From the NCBI GenBank assembly GCA_903893785.1, contig CAITNQ010000257.1:1-58162 (forward strand): DNA of 58,162 bases, read 5' to 3'. The translations under genes were made by a program, and so were the position numbers. The notes under the pieces are model-generated. The model worked only from the letters and a program-made list of their open reading frames with translations. It had not been told where the DNA came from and did not search any database. Below, piece after piece: positions 36,600-45,115 of this stretch. Numbering within the stretch: position 1 is the stretch's first letter; every line of letters starts with the position of its first letter. The stretch comes from an uncultured Gemmatimonadota bacterium (GTDB lineage: Bacteria; Latescibacterota; UBA2968; UBA8231).

Positions 36600-37673
36600 T
36601 CATGACACCGCGCCTGTTGCCGGGCCGGTGCCTGGCAGTTCGTATTCGGCCTCGTAGTCCCCGTCAGCGGTCCACTGCCCCTGCTTAGGCAAGGGCAGCC
36701 ACAGGTCCACCTCCTGGCGCGTGGTCACGCCGAATCCGTAACAGGTGTTGGCGTAGCGGACCCGTCGACCGGCTTGCTCGCGCTCGGCCAGGAACTGCGC
36801 ATGCCGCTCCAGACGTGCCTGCGTGTGGCTGCGTGCCCATTGCGGGGCGGCCTCCAGTGCCCGGCGACAGACAGCGGCCAGCGAACCATCGCGCTCAATG
36901 CCCGTAGCGCTGCGGCCGGCGGCCAAGGCGGCGACCAGGGTCGTGCCCGTACCGGCAAATGGGTCCAGAATGTGATCGCCCTGGACCGAAAACATGCAGA
37001 TGAGCCGGTGCGCCAGTTCCAGCGGGAAGGCCGCGCTGCGCTGCCGTTCGGCCTGCCCGGGCAGGTGCTGCGGCGTGCCCCGGATGTCGAGCCAGACATC
37101 GGAGAACCAGACGTTGCGCTCCTCCCAGAAGAAGGCGCTCTGTCGCCGCCGGCGGCGGGCCTCCGGGGAGTCGAACAGGCGGCGCGGGCCTTTGCGCAGG
37201 ACCAGGATGTATTCGTGCTCGTAGGTTACATAGGCCCCGACCGGGAGCATGCCGGAGCCCAGGAACTTGTTGGGCGCGTTGGTCGGTTTCCGCCACAGGA
37301 TATCGGGAAGCACCGCGTACCCGCGGGCCTGGAAGGCGTTCAGCACGCGCGTGTGATTGCTGTACAGGCGGAAGTCGTCCCGCAGCGACCGCGTGGCGTC
37401 GCCGATGTTGACGCAGACCATGCCCCCGGGTTTGAGCACCCGATCGCACTCGTCCCAGGCGTGCTCGAGCAGCCCATGCATGCGCGCGCAGGCGCCCTCG
37501 CCGTCGCCGCCTTCCAGCAGGTCGCCGATCTGGGGGTCCTGCTCGGCAAACACCAAGTCCCACATGGCCACCATGGGGTACGGCGGCGAGGTCACCACCA
37601 GGTCCACCGAACCCGCCGCCAACGGGCTGGTGTCAAACGCTGACGCGTGATGGATGCGGTATTTGGTCTGCAT
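36600..37673 (-). CDS. Solitary N4-cytosine-type (beta-class) DNA methyltransferase
   Basis: 357 aa from the ATG at 37673 (GGAG upstream). The catalytic motif IV is TSPPYP (28-33), as in m4C enzymes, and the AdoMet motif I DPFAGTGTT lies at 237-245, near the C-terminus. That order (IV, then recognition region, then I) defines the beta class. The middle (YEHEYILVLRKGPRRLF) is typical too. No restriction endonuclease, specificity subunit or Mrr-like gene is adjacent, so it is an orphan methyltransferase, possibly regulatory or a phage relic. Its recognition sequence is unknown. Confidence 0.88.
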   Translation of the reverse strand: MQTKYRIHHASAFDTSPLAAGSVDLVVTSPPYPMVAMWDLVFAEQDPQIGDLLEGGDGEGACARMHGLLEHAWDECDRVLKPGGMVCVNIGDATRSLRDDFRLYSNHTRVLNAFQARGYAVLPDILWRKPTNAPNKFLGSGMLPVGAYVTYEHEYILVLRKGPRRLFDSPEARRRRRQSAFFWEERNVWFSDVWLDIRGTPQHLPGQAERQRSAAFPLELAHRLICMFSVQGDHILDPFAGTGTTLVAALAAGRSATGIERDGSLAAVCRRALEAAPQWARSHTQARLERHAQFLAEREQAGRRVRYANTCYGFGVTTRQEVDLWLPLPKQGQWTADGDYEAEYELPGTGPATGAVS

Positions 37674-38123
37674 GGGCTGCTCCGTCGGTCGCGGGCGCGC
37701 CATCCGTGTCAAAGTGGGGGGGCGCCGGGGCCGCTAGCATGCCCCGGGTTGAGATCGCCGTCAACCCGACGCGGGCTGGCGCCAGGCAACACCGGCAGGT
37801 GCCGCTGTCGCCGTCCCGGCAGGCGGAAGCGCAGCGTGGGCCTGGGCACCAACGACCGCCACCCCACCACCGCGCTGCGGTGGCCCGGGCGCGGTGGGCT
37901 GCGCCAGGGGCGCCCGGCGATGCCGCCAAACGGCCTTCAGGACCGACGGCGCCGGTCGGCCAGGCAGCCTTCGGACGGTCACCGGCGGTTGCCCGCAGCG
38001 GGTCGCGCACCTAGGATTGTCGAGCCGGTGGCGGCCGGCGTCGATCGCCACGGTGCCCGCTTGCCCCTCGGCAGCGGTGCCGCGTGCACGGGATTGAACC
38101 ATCCACCGGCAGGAAGGAAGCCC
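37674..38123. other. Divergent intergenic region (450 bp)
   Basis: No gene supported. It has a strong rightward promoter at 37989-38017 for the beta-lactamase. On the minus strand TTGACA lies at 37713-37718 but with no matching -10 box. Confidence 0.5.
37989..38017 (+). promoter_or_regulatory. Sigma-70-type promoter for class D beta-lactamase
   Basis: TTGCCC (37989-37994), 17-base spacer, TAGGAT (38012-38017), leader about 100 bases. Confidence 0.5.
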
Positions 38124-38933
38124 ATGGCGTGCAATCGATGGGCGGCGCTGACCGTCTGCCTGGTCTGTGGTTGGGCCGCGGCGGCGTGGGCGCAGGCCTG
38201 GACCGAGAGACCTGACTGGGGCGTCTGCTTCAGCGACGCCGGTGCCACCGGGACCATCGCCGTGCTCGACGCGCGTCGCGGGGAACACTGGGTCTTCGAC
38301 GCGGAGCGGGCGGGGACGCGGTTATTGCCCGCGTCGACCTTCAAGATCCCCCATACTTTGTTCGCGCTTGAGGCCGGGGTGGTGCGCGACGAGTTCCAGG
38401 TGTTCGCCTGGGATGGCGTGGACCGGGGCCGCGAAGCCTGGAACCGCGACCAGAACCTGCGGTCCGCCATGCGCAACTCGACGGTGTGGGTATACCAGTG
38501 GATCGCCCAGCAACTGGGCGAGGGACAGGAGCGTGAGTACCTGCGCCGTCTCGGTTACGGCAATGCCGACCCGTCCGGCGGCGTCGATCGCTTCTGGCTG
38601 GACGGTCCGCTGCGGATCTCGGCCTACGAGCAGATTGCCTTCCTGCAAGGCCTGTACCGGAACGAGCTGCCCTTCCAGCGCGAGCACCAGCGGCTGGTCA
38701 AGGACCTGATGCTGGTCCAGGCCGAGCGCTCGTGGATCCTCCGCGCCAAGACGGGTTGGGGTGCTGATGCGCACCCGCCGGTGGGATGGTGGGTGGGTTG
38801 GGTCGAGTGGGCGGAGGGACCGGTATTCTTTGCCCTCAACATGGACATGGCCGGGATCCAGGACGCCCCCAAGCGCGAGGCCATCGCGCGCCGTATTCTG
38901 GTCTCCCTGGAGGCGCTGCCGGCAGGACCGTGA
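38124..38933 (+). CDS. Class D (OXA-type) beta-lactamase
   Basis: 269 aa. Start ATG 38124 with AAGGAAG upstream. A signal peptide (about 1-23, cleaved after AWA) sends it to the periplasm. All class D motifs are present: STFK at 71-74 (Ser71 nucleophile, Lys74 expected to be carboxylated), S-x-V at 119-121, YGN at 145-147, FWLDGPL at 157-163 (the tryptophan that shields the lysine), KTGWG at 209-213 and WWVGW near 222-226. Nothing is missing, so the enzyme should hydrolyse penicillins and perhaps other beta-lactams. No integron, transposase or resistance gene cassette is near, which suggests a chromosomal gene. The spectrum cannot be read from sequence. Confidence 0.92.
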   Translation: MACNRWAALTVCLVCGWAAAAWAQAWTERPDWGVCFSDAGATGTIAVLDARRGEHWVFDAERAGTRLLPASTFKIPHTLFALEAGVVRDEFQVFAWDGVDRGREAWNRDQNLRSAMRNSTVWVYQWIAQQLGEGQEREYLRRLGYGNADPSGGVDRFWLDGPLRISAYEQIAFLQGLYRNELPFQREHQRLVKDLMLVQAERSWILRAKTGWGADAHPPVGWWVGWVEWAEGPVFFALNMDMAGIQDAPKREAIARRILVSLEALPAGP

Positions 38934-39036
38934 GGGGATCGGGCGGCCGGCCCGCCAATGCCAGATGCCGGAACGGAGTTGGATTGGCGCGACCCAGGGG
39001 CTCAGGAGCACGGAGACAGTCACTGGAGGGGGGCAG

Positions 39037-39675
39037 ATGACGGGCAGCAACCAGGATCTGATGGGGGTGTGGACGCTGGGTGATCTGGACGCCATGGTCG
39101 CCGCGGGTTGGCGGGTCGAGGGTGCACCCCGTGTGGTGGCCGGTCCCCAGGGTCCGGCGCTGGCCTTCGATGGCGTCGGCGACAGCCTGTGGTTGGACCG
39201 CAATCCGCTGATCGGGCTGGAGGCGCATACCCTGGAAGTGATCTTCCGACCGGCGGCTACCGGCCTGCCAGAGCAGCGTTTCCTGCACTTGGGCGAGCCC
39301 GACGGCGACCGTCTGCTGTTCGAAACGCGCCTGAATGGTTCGGGAGCCTGGTACCTGGATACGTTCATCCTCTCCGGCGGGATCGACAGCACCCTCCTGA
39401 ATCAGTCCTGCCTGCATCCAGTCGATCGCTGGTACCACCTGGCGCTGGTCTGCGACGGCCAGGGCCAGACCAACTACGTCAACGCCTGCCGCGAGGCTGA
39501 CCACCGTTTCGCCTACCGGCCGGCGGTGACCGGTCGCACGGCCATCGGTGTGCGTCTGAACCGCGTCTGCTGGTTCCAGGGCGCCATCGCCAGCATTCGG
39601 TTGACCCCTGGCGCGCTTGACGCGGGTGACATTGCCGAACGGGCCGCAGCCGCCGGGCTCTCGGCCTGCTCCTGA
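39037..39675 (+). CDS. LamG/concanavalin-A-like domain protein
   Basis: 212 aa, start ATG 39037 behind GGAGGGGGG. The whole protein is one LamG-like jelly roll: LAFDGVGDSLWLD, HTLEVIFRPAATG, RFLHLGEPDGDRLLFETRLN, WYHLALVCDGQGQTNYVN and IGVRLNRVCWFQGAIASIRL. Such domains bind or surround carbohydrates. No signal peptide is visible and no catalytic domain is fused. The gene is 38 bases upstream of the Gfo/Idh gene and probably in the same transcript. Its partner and ligand are unknown. Confidence 0.75.
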   Translation: MTGSNQDLMGVWTLGDLDAMVAAGWRVEGAPRVVAGPQGPALAFDGVGDSLWLDRNPLIGLEAHTLEVIFRPAATGLPEQRFLHLGEPDGDRLLFETRLNGSGAWYLDTFILSGGIDSTLLNQSCLHPVDRWYHLALVCDGQGQTNYVNACREADHRFAYRPAVTGRTAIGVRLNRVCWFQGAIASIRLTPGALDAGDIAERAAAAGLSACS

Positions 39676-39712
39676 CCACCAACCGGGCCACGCCCGCGGG
39701 AGGCGAACAGAC

Positions 39713-40855
39713 ATGCAGCAGGCTGTGTTCGGGATCATCGGTGTCGGCGGCATTGCCCAGTCGCAGCACCTGCCCAATCTGACCCGTGCCCCTCACGTGC
39801 GCCTGAAGACGGTGTGCGACCTGAATCCAGAACGGCTCCAGCGGGCGCAGGCCCAGTACCAGGTCCCCGAGGCCACTACCGACTACCGCGCGCTGCTGGC
39901 CGACGCCGAGATCCAGGCGGTGGTGGTGGCGACGCGCGAAGACCAGCAGGCGCCGCTGGCGATCGCGGCACTCGACGCGGGCAAGCACGTGTACGTCGAG
40001 AAACCGCTGGCCGACACCCCGCAGCAGGTGGAGCAGGTGGTGGCAGCGCAACGCCGCTCGGGCACCTTTGCCGCGGTCGGCTTCAACCGCCGCATGGCCC
40101 CTGCATATGGCAAAGCCCGCGCCCTGGTCGATGCCCATGGGGGCGCCCGCAACCTCCACTACCGCATCAGTGACGAGTACTGGGACTGGGGCCGCAACCT
40201 GCCGCCGCGGACCCGGGTGATCCACGAGGTGTGCCACATCTTCGACCTGGTACGCTGGTTCACCCACTCCGACCCGGTGTCCATCTACTGCGTCGAATCC
40301 CGGCCTGACGACGAGGTGTTCGTCCTCGCCATGGCTTCGGGGTGTGTGGCGTCGATCACCAACTCCGGCTACGTCACCATGGACCTGCCCAAAGAACGGG
40401 TCGAGATCGTGTCTGAACTGGGCGCCGTAACGGTGGAGGAGTTCGTTGAGGTGCGGACCTACGGGTATGCCGACGCTGAGCCCGTGTACCGGTTTGCCGG
40501 TCATTCCCATCCGGACCGCGACTCGACGCACAAATACCTGCTGGCCCAGGGCGGTGCTGACGCACTGCACGCGCTGCGGCGCATGGGCTGGGAGGCGCGC
40601 GAACGGTGGCGGCAAGTCAAAGACGACCCGACGCCGCTCGATCGCGCCGAGTTGGAGCACTTTGTGGCGCACCGCTCACCGCACTGGAACTACATGGTCG
40701 ACAAGGGGTGGCTGCACGCGGTGGACCACTTCGCCCAGTGTGTGCTCAGCGGCGAGGAACCCCAGGTGGCCGGGGCGACGGACGGCCTGTGGGCGGCGCG
40801 GATGAGTGCCGCCGCCATGGAGAGCCGCGCCAGCGGACAGGTGGTGCGCTTCTGA
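39713..40855 (+). CDS. Gfo/Idh/MocA-family oxidoreductase
   Basis: 380 aa, start ATG 39713 behind GGGAGG. The Rossmann fold start is IIGVGGIAQSQHLPNL and the catalytic lysine lies in HVYVEKPLADT. The second domain shows VCHIFDLVRWFTHSDP with the conserved His and Asp. The family oxidises or dehydrates sugars and cyclitols with NAD(P)(H), often inositol, glucose or fructose derivatives. Its stop lies only 2 bases from the stop of the opposing Gfo/Idh gene, with no room for a terminator. The substrate cannot be told. Confidence 0.88.
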   Translation: MQQAVFGIIGVGGIAQSQHLPNLTRAPHVRLKTVCDLNPERLQRAQAQYQVPEATTDYRALLADAEIQAVVVATREDQQAPLAIAALDAGKHVYVEKPLADTPQQVEQVVAAQRRSGTFAAVGFNRRMAPAYGKARALVDAHGGARNLHYRISDEYWDWGRNLPPRTRVIHEVCHIFDLVRWFTHSDPVSIYCVESRPDDEVFVLAMASGCVASITNSGYVTMDLPKERVEIVSELGAVTVEEFVEVRTYGYADAEPVYRFAGHSHPDRDSTHKYLLAQGGADALHALRRMGWEARERWRQVKDDPTPLDRAELEHFVAHRSPHWNYMVDKGWLHAVDHFAQCVLSGEEPQVAGATDGLWAARMSAAAMESRASGQVVRF

Positions 40856-40857
40856 TC

Positions 40858-42036
40858 CTACACCTCCTCGAGGCGGACCCAGCGGTGTTCGCGGGCCGAT
40901 CGCACGGCGGCAAAACAGACGCGCATGGCGCGTACCGCGTCGTCTACCCCGCAGACCGTGGGGCCCTCACCGCGGATCTCGTCAACGAAGCGGTCGAGAG
41001 CGGCGGCGTGGCCCTTGTCGGGCGCTGCGGCGAATTGGCGCATCGGATCGCCGGTGGCCACGGCTTCCGCGGCGGCGGCCCGCGTCTTGGCCAGCCAGCC
41101 GAAAAGGCCCAGGTCGCTGCCCACGTCCGGGTGGCGGTCGGCGCCGACCAGCGGAAAGACCACCTGTTCGGGGGCGCCCGGTATTCCCGCGGTGCGCAAC
41201 TCGAGCATGTGGTCGATCACCACCACGCCCCCTTGGCCCATCAGTTCGTACAGCTCTTTGGGATAGCCGAACGAGCCGTTGCTGCCCGTGGTGATGGTGG
41301 CGATCTCGCCGGTGCGGTAGCGAATCGTGACCGCGTGGTTGAGCATGCCGGTTTCGGCGGCGACCACCTCTTCGGGCTCGGCCTGCAGGAACCAGTTACA
41401 CAGGTCCGTGAAGTGGCCCATTTCGAAAACCATGGGTCCATGGGGTGCGTGTTCCTTGTCGAACACCCAGCCCTTCCACGAGTACCAGTCGTCGTTGATG
41501 CGCACCGACATTACCGCCGTGCCGTCCTCGGCCAGGCGCGGGCGGCCTGAACCTTCGCGGTCGAAACGCCAGGCGCAGGACTTGGGTTGCTCCATGTGCT
41601 GGCGGAAGATGCGGTGTGCCGCGATCATCGCCGGGCTGTTGCGGCGGTTGAAGCCAACGCACAGCGGAATCCCGCTTGCGTGGACCTGCTTCTGGATGGC
41701 GTACATCTCGTCCAATTCACGAGCGAGGGGCTTCTCCACATAGACGGGTTTGCCCGCCGCCGCCGCGGCGGCGATCACCGGCAGCCGCAGGCGCTCGGTC
41801 GTCGCAAGGCAGATGGCCTCCACGTCCGGATCGGCAATGGTTTGGTGGTAGTCCTGGCTCAGGCGCGTGACGCCCCAGGTGCGGGCGCAGTGATCCAGGC
41901 TGGCCCGGTCCAGGTCGCAACAGGCGACCAACTCGGCCTTGTGCGAGCGGCTCAGGTTGGGCAGGTGTTGCGCCTGCGCCAACATCCCGCAGCCGATGAC
42001 GGCGAAGCGCATGCGGGGGCGGGAGGCGGTGGGCAT
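40858..42036 (-). CDS. Gfo/Idh/MocA-family oxidoreductase
   Basis: 392 aa from the ATG at 42036, AGGAG upstream. The Rossmann motif is VIGCGMLAQAQHLPNL and the catalytic motif is KPVYVEKPLAREL. EMGHFTDLCNWFLQA is the second-domain substrate block. It is closely related in plan to the gene at 39713 but on the opposite strand. The same HLPNL stretch in both suggests relatively recent common ancestry. Its divergent neighbour, the ceramidase-like gene, starts 98 bases away. The family is clear; the reaction is not. Confidence 0.88.
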   Translation of the reverse strand: MPTASRPRMRFAVIGCGMLAQAQHLPNLSRSHKAELVACCDLDRASLDHCARTWGVTRLSQDYHQTIADPDVEAICLATTERLRLPVIAAAAAAGKPVYVEKPLARELDEMYAIQKQVHASGIPLCVGFNRRNSPAMIAAHRIFRQHMEQPKSCAWRFDREGSGRPRLAEDGTAVMSVRINDDWYSWKGWVFDKEHAPHGPMVFEMGHFTDLCNWFLQAEPEEVVAAETGMLNHAVTIRYRTGEIATITTGSNGSFGYPKELYELMGQGGVVVIDHMLELRTAGIPGAPEQVVFPLVGADRHPDVGSDLGLFGWLAKTRAAAAEAVATGDPMRQFAAAPDKGHAAALDRFVDEIRGEGPTVCGVDDAVRAMRVCFAAVRSAREHRWVRLEEV

Positions 42037-42134
42037 CGATGGTCTCCTGGGTGACGGCGGCCGACGGCCTATATTGGGCTTGGAGCGTTGGCGGCCATGG
42101 GAGCTTGACACCGTAGCGGCAACGGGGAGGCAAC

Positions 42135-43775
42135 ATGCGTGAAGGCATCTGTCGCGGCAACTGCCGGTGGTCTTCCTGGGGTCCGCGGGTGCTGTGGGCC
42201 ATGCTGCTCCTGCGCAGCGTGGCGGGGGAGGAGGTGATGGGTCTTCAGGCGGGAACAGCCCGCATCAATATCACTCCGACGCCGGCCGTCGGAGCCCCGC
42301 TGGTGGGTTACACGGCGGTCCACGACAAGCTCGCCCGGGGTGTGCACGACTCGCTGTACGCCCGCGTTGTGGTGCTGGACGACGGGCAGCAGCAGGTCGC
42401 GGTAGTGGCCCTTGACCTGTTGGGGATGAACCCCGGGAATCTGGCCGGCCGCCTGCGGCAGCTGGGACTGACTGGGTGGCTGCTCAATGCCAGTCACACC
42501 CACGGCGGCCCCATGGTGGTCCGGCTGTACGAACCGTACGGCGATGACCGCACCTGGCCGCCGACCGCGCCATACTTGACTTGGCTGGAGGAGCGCCTCG
42601 TGGCTGGCGTTCGGCAGGCGCTGGCGCAGCGCCGTCCCGTGCGAGCTGCGGCCGGTTCCGGCGAGGTGGATCTGAGCTTCAACCGGCGCCTCGTCCACGA
42701 CGACGGCAGTGTCGAGATGATCTGGCACCAGAACACCGACCCGCGGCCACTGGGGCCAGTGGATCCCCGCGTGGGCGTGGTGTCGCTGCAGGACGACACG
42801 GGCGCGGTGGTCGCCATTCTTGCCCACTATGCCTGCCACGCCGTCGTGCTGGGCAGTGCCAACCGACAGATCACCGCCGACTACCCCGGCTACACGGCAG
42901 CGTACCTGGAAGGCCGTTTCCCTGGTTCGGTGGCCCTGTTCCTGCAGGGCGGCGCCGGTGACCTGGACCCGTACACCTGCGTCCAGAGCGACTTTGCGCC
43001 GGCCCGCGCCCAAGGTGAGGCCTTGGGTCGCGAGGTGGAGCGGGTGGTACGCGCGGTGACTCGATCCGACGCCGACGAAGCCATGCTGCCACCTGACGCC
43101 GACCTGCACTGGGCCGAGTTCAGCCGCGCGTACGCGCCGGCTCCGGAAGCCGTGGCCGGCGAACACCCCGTGACCGCCACCGCCAGCCTGCTGACCCTGG
43201 GCGATCGCGTGGCGTGGGTGGCGTTGCCCGGCGAGCCCTTTGTCGATCTTCAGCTCGACCTGGCAGCGCGTTCGCCGTGGCCCTACACCTTCCTGCTGGG
43301 CTACACCAACGGCTATGCCGGGTACCTGCCCACCGTGGCCGCCAGTCGGCAGGGGGGATATGGCGCCGAGCCTGGGGGGACGCTGCATCTGGCTCCCGGT
43401 GCGGGTGAGGCCATGGTCAACGAGGCGCTGGACCACCTGGCGCGCCTGGCCGTGCCCGCCGGGACCGCAGTGGCGGACGCGGCGGCACCGACGACTGCGC
43501 GGGCCGCCCTGGGCGCCGCTTTCCCCAATCCGTTCAACGCCGCGGTTACCATCCCCTACACGGTGGCCGCGGCCGGCCCGGTGCGAGTGGCAGTGCATTC
43601 CGTCGACGGCCAACGCATCCGGTTGCTGGTCGACCAGCTCAACTCGCCAGGGCCGCACCGCATCACCTGGGACGGCACCGACGCGTCCGGCCGCCCGGCC
43701 GCGTCCGGCACCTACGTGCTGCGGCTCCACGCCGACGGCGACACGGCGACGCGTCGGGTGCTGCTGCTGCGCTGA
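42135..43775 (+). CDS. Neutral-ceramidase-like hydrolase with C-terminal T9SS-type sorting domain
   Basis: 546 aa, start ATG 42135 behind GGGGAGG. An N-terminal hydrophobic stretch (VLWAMLLLRSVAG) is a signal sequence. The catalytic part has the ceramidase zinc histidines LNASHTHGGPMV and HYACHAVVLG, with the conserved LQGGAGDLDPY, as in neutral ceramidase-like (non-lysosomal) proteins. The end (about residues 455-546) is a FlgD-like/type A sorting domain: AFPNPFNAAVTIPY, VHSVDGQRIR, TWDGTDASGRPAASGTYVLR. That domain routes proteins to the type IX secretion system in FCB-group bacteria. The protein is likely surface or secreted. The sphingolipid substrate is not proven. Confidence 0.85.
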   Translation: MREGICRGNCRWSSWGPRVLWAMLLLRSVAGEEVMGLQAGTARINITPTPAVGAPLVGYTAVHDKLARGVHDSLYARVVVLDDGQQQVAVVALDLLGMNPGNLAGRLRQLGLTGWLLNASHTHGGPMVVRLYEPYGDDRTWPPTAPYLTWLEERLVAGVRQALAQRRPVRAAAGSGEVDLSFNRRLVHDDGSVEMIWHQNTDPRPLGPVDPRVGVVSLQDDTGAVVAILAHYACHAVVLGSANRQITADYPGYTAAYLEGRFPGSVALFLQGGAGDLDPYTCVQSDFAPARAQGEALGREVERVVRAVTRSDADEAMLPPDADLHWAEFSRAYAPAPEAVAGEHPVTATASLLTLGDRVAWVALPGEPFVDLQLDLAARSPWPYTFLLGYTNGYAGYLPTVAASRQGGYGAEPGGTLHLAPGAGEAMVNEALDHLARLAVPAGTAVADAAAPTTARAALGAAFPNPFNAAVTIPYTVAAAGPVRVAVHSVDGQRIRLLVDQLNSPGPHRITWDGTDASGRPAASGTYVLRLHADGDTATRRVLLLR

Positions 43776-43991
43776 CCGAGCGTCGGGCCCAGCAACGTGG
43801 CAGTCCTGCGCGCGACGGCACGGCCCTCCGGGGGCGGCGAGTGAGTGATCGGCCAGCCGCGCTGACCGGCGTGCGCCTAGTGCCGCGAGTGGCTGCCTGG
43901 CTGCGGCGCTCCGCCCGTGGGCGGCCAGTTTGCCGCGGCTCGCCGCGCGGACCTGCCACCTGCCGCCACGGTGCCGCGCCCTGCGTCAGGG

Positions 43992-45077
43992 TCACACCTC
44001 GAAGCCGGCGACGCGATAGCGGGCGATCGCCTCATAGTCCAGGCTGACGCCCAACCCCGGACCCGTGGGGAGGCGGACCTGGCCCTGGACCACCTCCAAG
44101 CCCGGTTCGAGCAGGTCGTCCTCCCACAGGAAGTGCAGCAGATCGCTGGACAGGGTGCATCCCGGCGAAGCAGCACAGGTGGCCAGGAAGGCGGCATCGC
44201 GCAGGCCCAGTTCGCAACTCGATCCGTGCCACGAAGCCATGCCCGCTGCATCGGCAAAGTCCGCCATGCGCACCGACATCGCCAGGCCGCCGCAGCCGAC
44301 GTTCATGGCCGGGGCGGCCGCCTGGCGCACGGCCTCCAGCGCCTGTTCCATGGACAGCGAGTGATAGGCCAGCGGTAGACGGGTGCGGGGGCGCAGCGCG
44401 GCAAAGGCGGCGGGTTCGCTGCGGTGGAAGGGGTCTTCTAGTCGCGCTACACCCAGGTCGAACAGGCGCTCACACAGGCCCACCAGATCCGGGTGGCTCT
44501 TGAAGCCACCGTTGGCGTCCAGCTCGAGCTCGAAATCATCGCCCACGGCATGTCGGATGGCGGTGATGCGGGCAACGGTGTCCTGGTCAGGCGCGTCATT
44601 GCCACACTTGATTTTGATGCCCGTGAAGCCCCGATCGCGGGCTTCCTGCGCGATGTCGGCGCTCTGCTCCGGGGTGCGCTTGCCCATCCAGTAATGCACC
44701 GGCACCCAGTCGCGGAAAGGGCCGCCCAGCAGTTGGCAGGCCGAGTAGCCCAGGGCCTTGCCGACAAGGTCGTACAGGGCCGTTTCGGCAACATCGTAAG
44801 CGGCTGCTGCCGGTACCGGCAGGCAACGCAGGTTGAGTCGCAGGGGCTCCAATCCTAACAGCGCGGTCAGGCAGTCGCGGATCGACTCCTCGCTGGCGCC
44901 GCGGCCGGACTCGCCCCAACCGACCAGGCCCTCGTCGGTAATCACCTCCACGATCCACTTGTGCCGGGCTTCGCGCTGGCACTGCTCGGCTAGGCTGATC
45001 GACGGGTCCAGACGGTACAGCGCCGTGGGCGTGGGCAGGACCGACACCGCGTGGGCGCGGCCATGGGTAATCTTCAT
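43992..45077 (-). CDS. Enolase-superfamily (MR/MLE type) enzyme with altered metal site
   Basis: 361 aa from ATG 45077. The N-terminal capping domain is followed by the barrel with the K-x-K pair GIKIKCG (Lys155, Lys157), first metal ligand in ELDANGG (Asp187) and second in RLEDP (Glu214). The third ligand block, usually ADES or LDES, reads LAYHS (Tyr238, His239), so the acidic residue is replaced. The later WHGSSCELG replaces the usual His-Asp dyad site. This points to a divergent acid-sugar dehydratase/epimerase-like subgroup, or to changed activity. It converges with the ceramidase-like gene. Upstream is a tandem repeat array. Confidence 0.8.
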   Translation of the reverse strand: MKITHGRAHAVSVLPTPTALYRLDPSISLAEQCQREARHKWIVEVITDEGLVGWGESGRGASEESIRDCLTALLGLEPLRLNLRCLPVPAAAAYDVAETALYDLVGKALGYSACQLLGGPFRDWVPVHYWMGKRTPEQSADIAQEARDRGFTGIKIKCGNDAPDQDTVARITAIRHAVGDDFELELDANGGFKSHPDLVGLCERLFDLGVARLEDPFHRSEPAAFAALRPRTRLPLAYHSLSMEQALEAVRQAAAPAMNVGCGGLAMSVRMADFADAAGMASWHGSSCELGLRDAAFLATCAASPGCTLSSDLLHFLWEDDLLEPGLEVVQGQVRLPTGPGLGVSLDYEAIARYRVAGFEV

Positions 45078-45115
45078 TGGGGCTCCACCTGGGTAGGGGG
45101 ACTGGGGTCGCGGTC

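Noticed and set aside
36600..37673. Complete restriction-modification system
   Set aside because: No endonuclease or specificity gene is adjacent; neighbours are a hemerythrin and a beta-lactamase.
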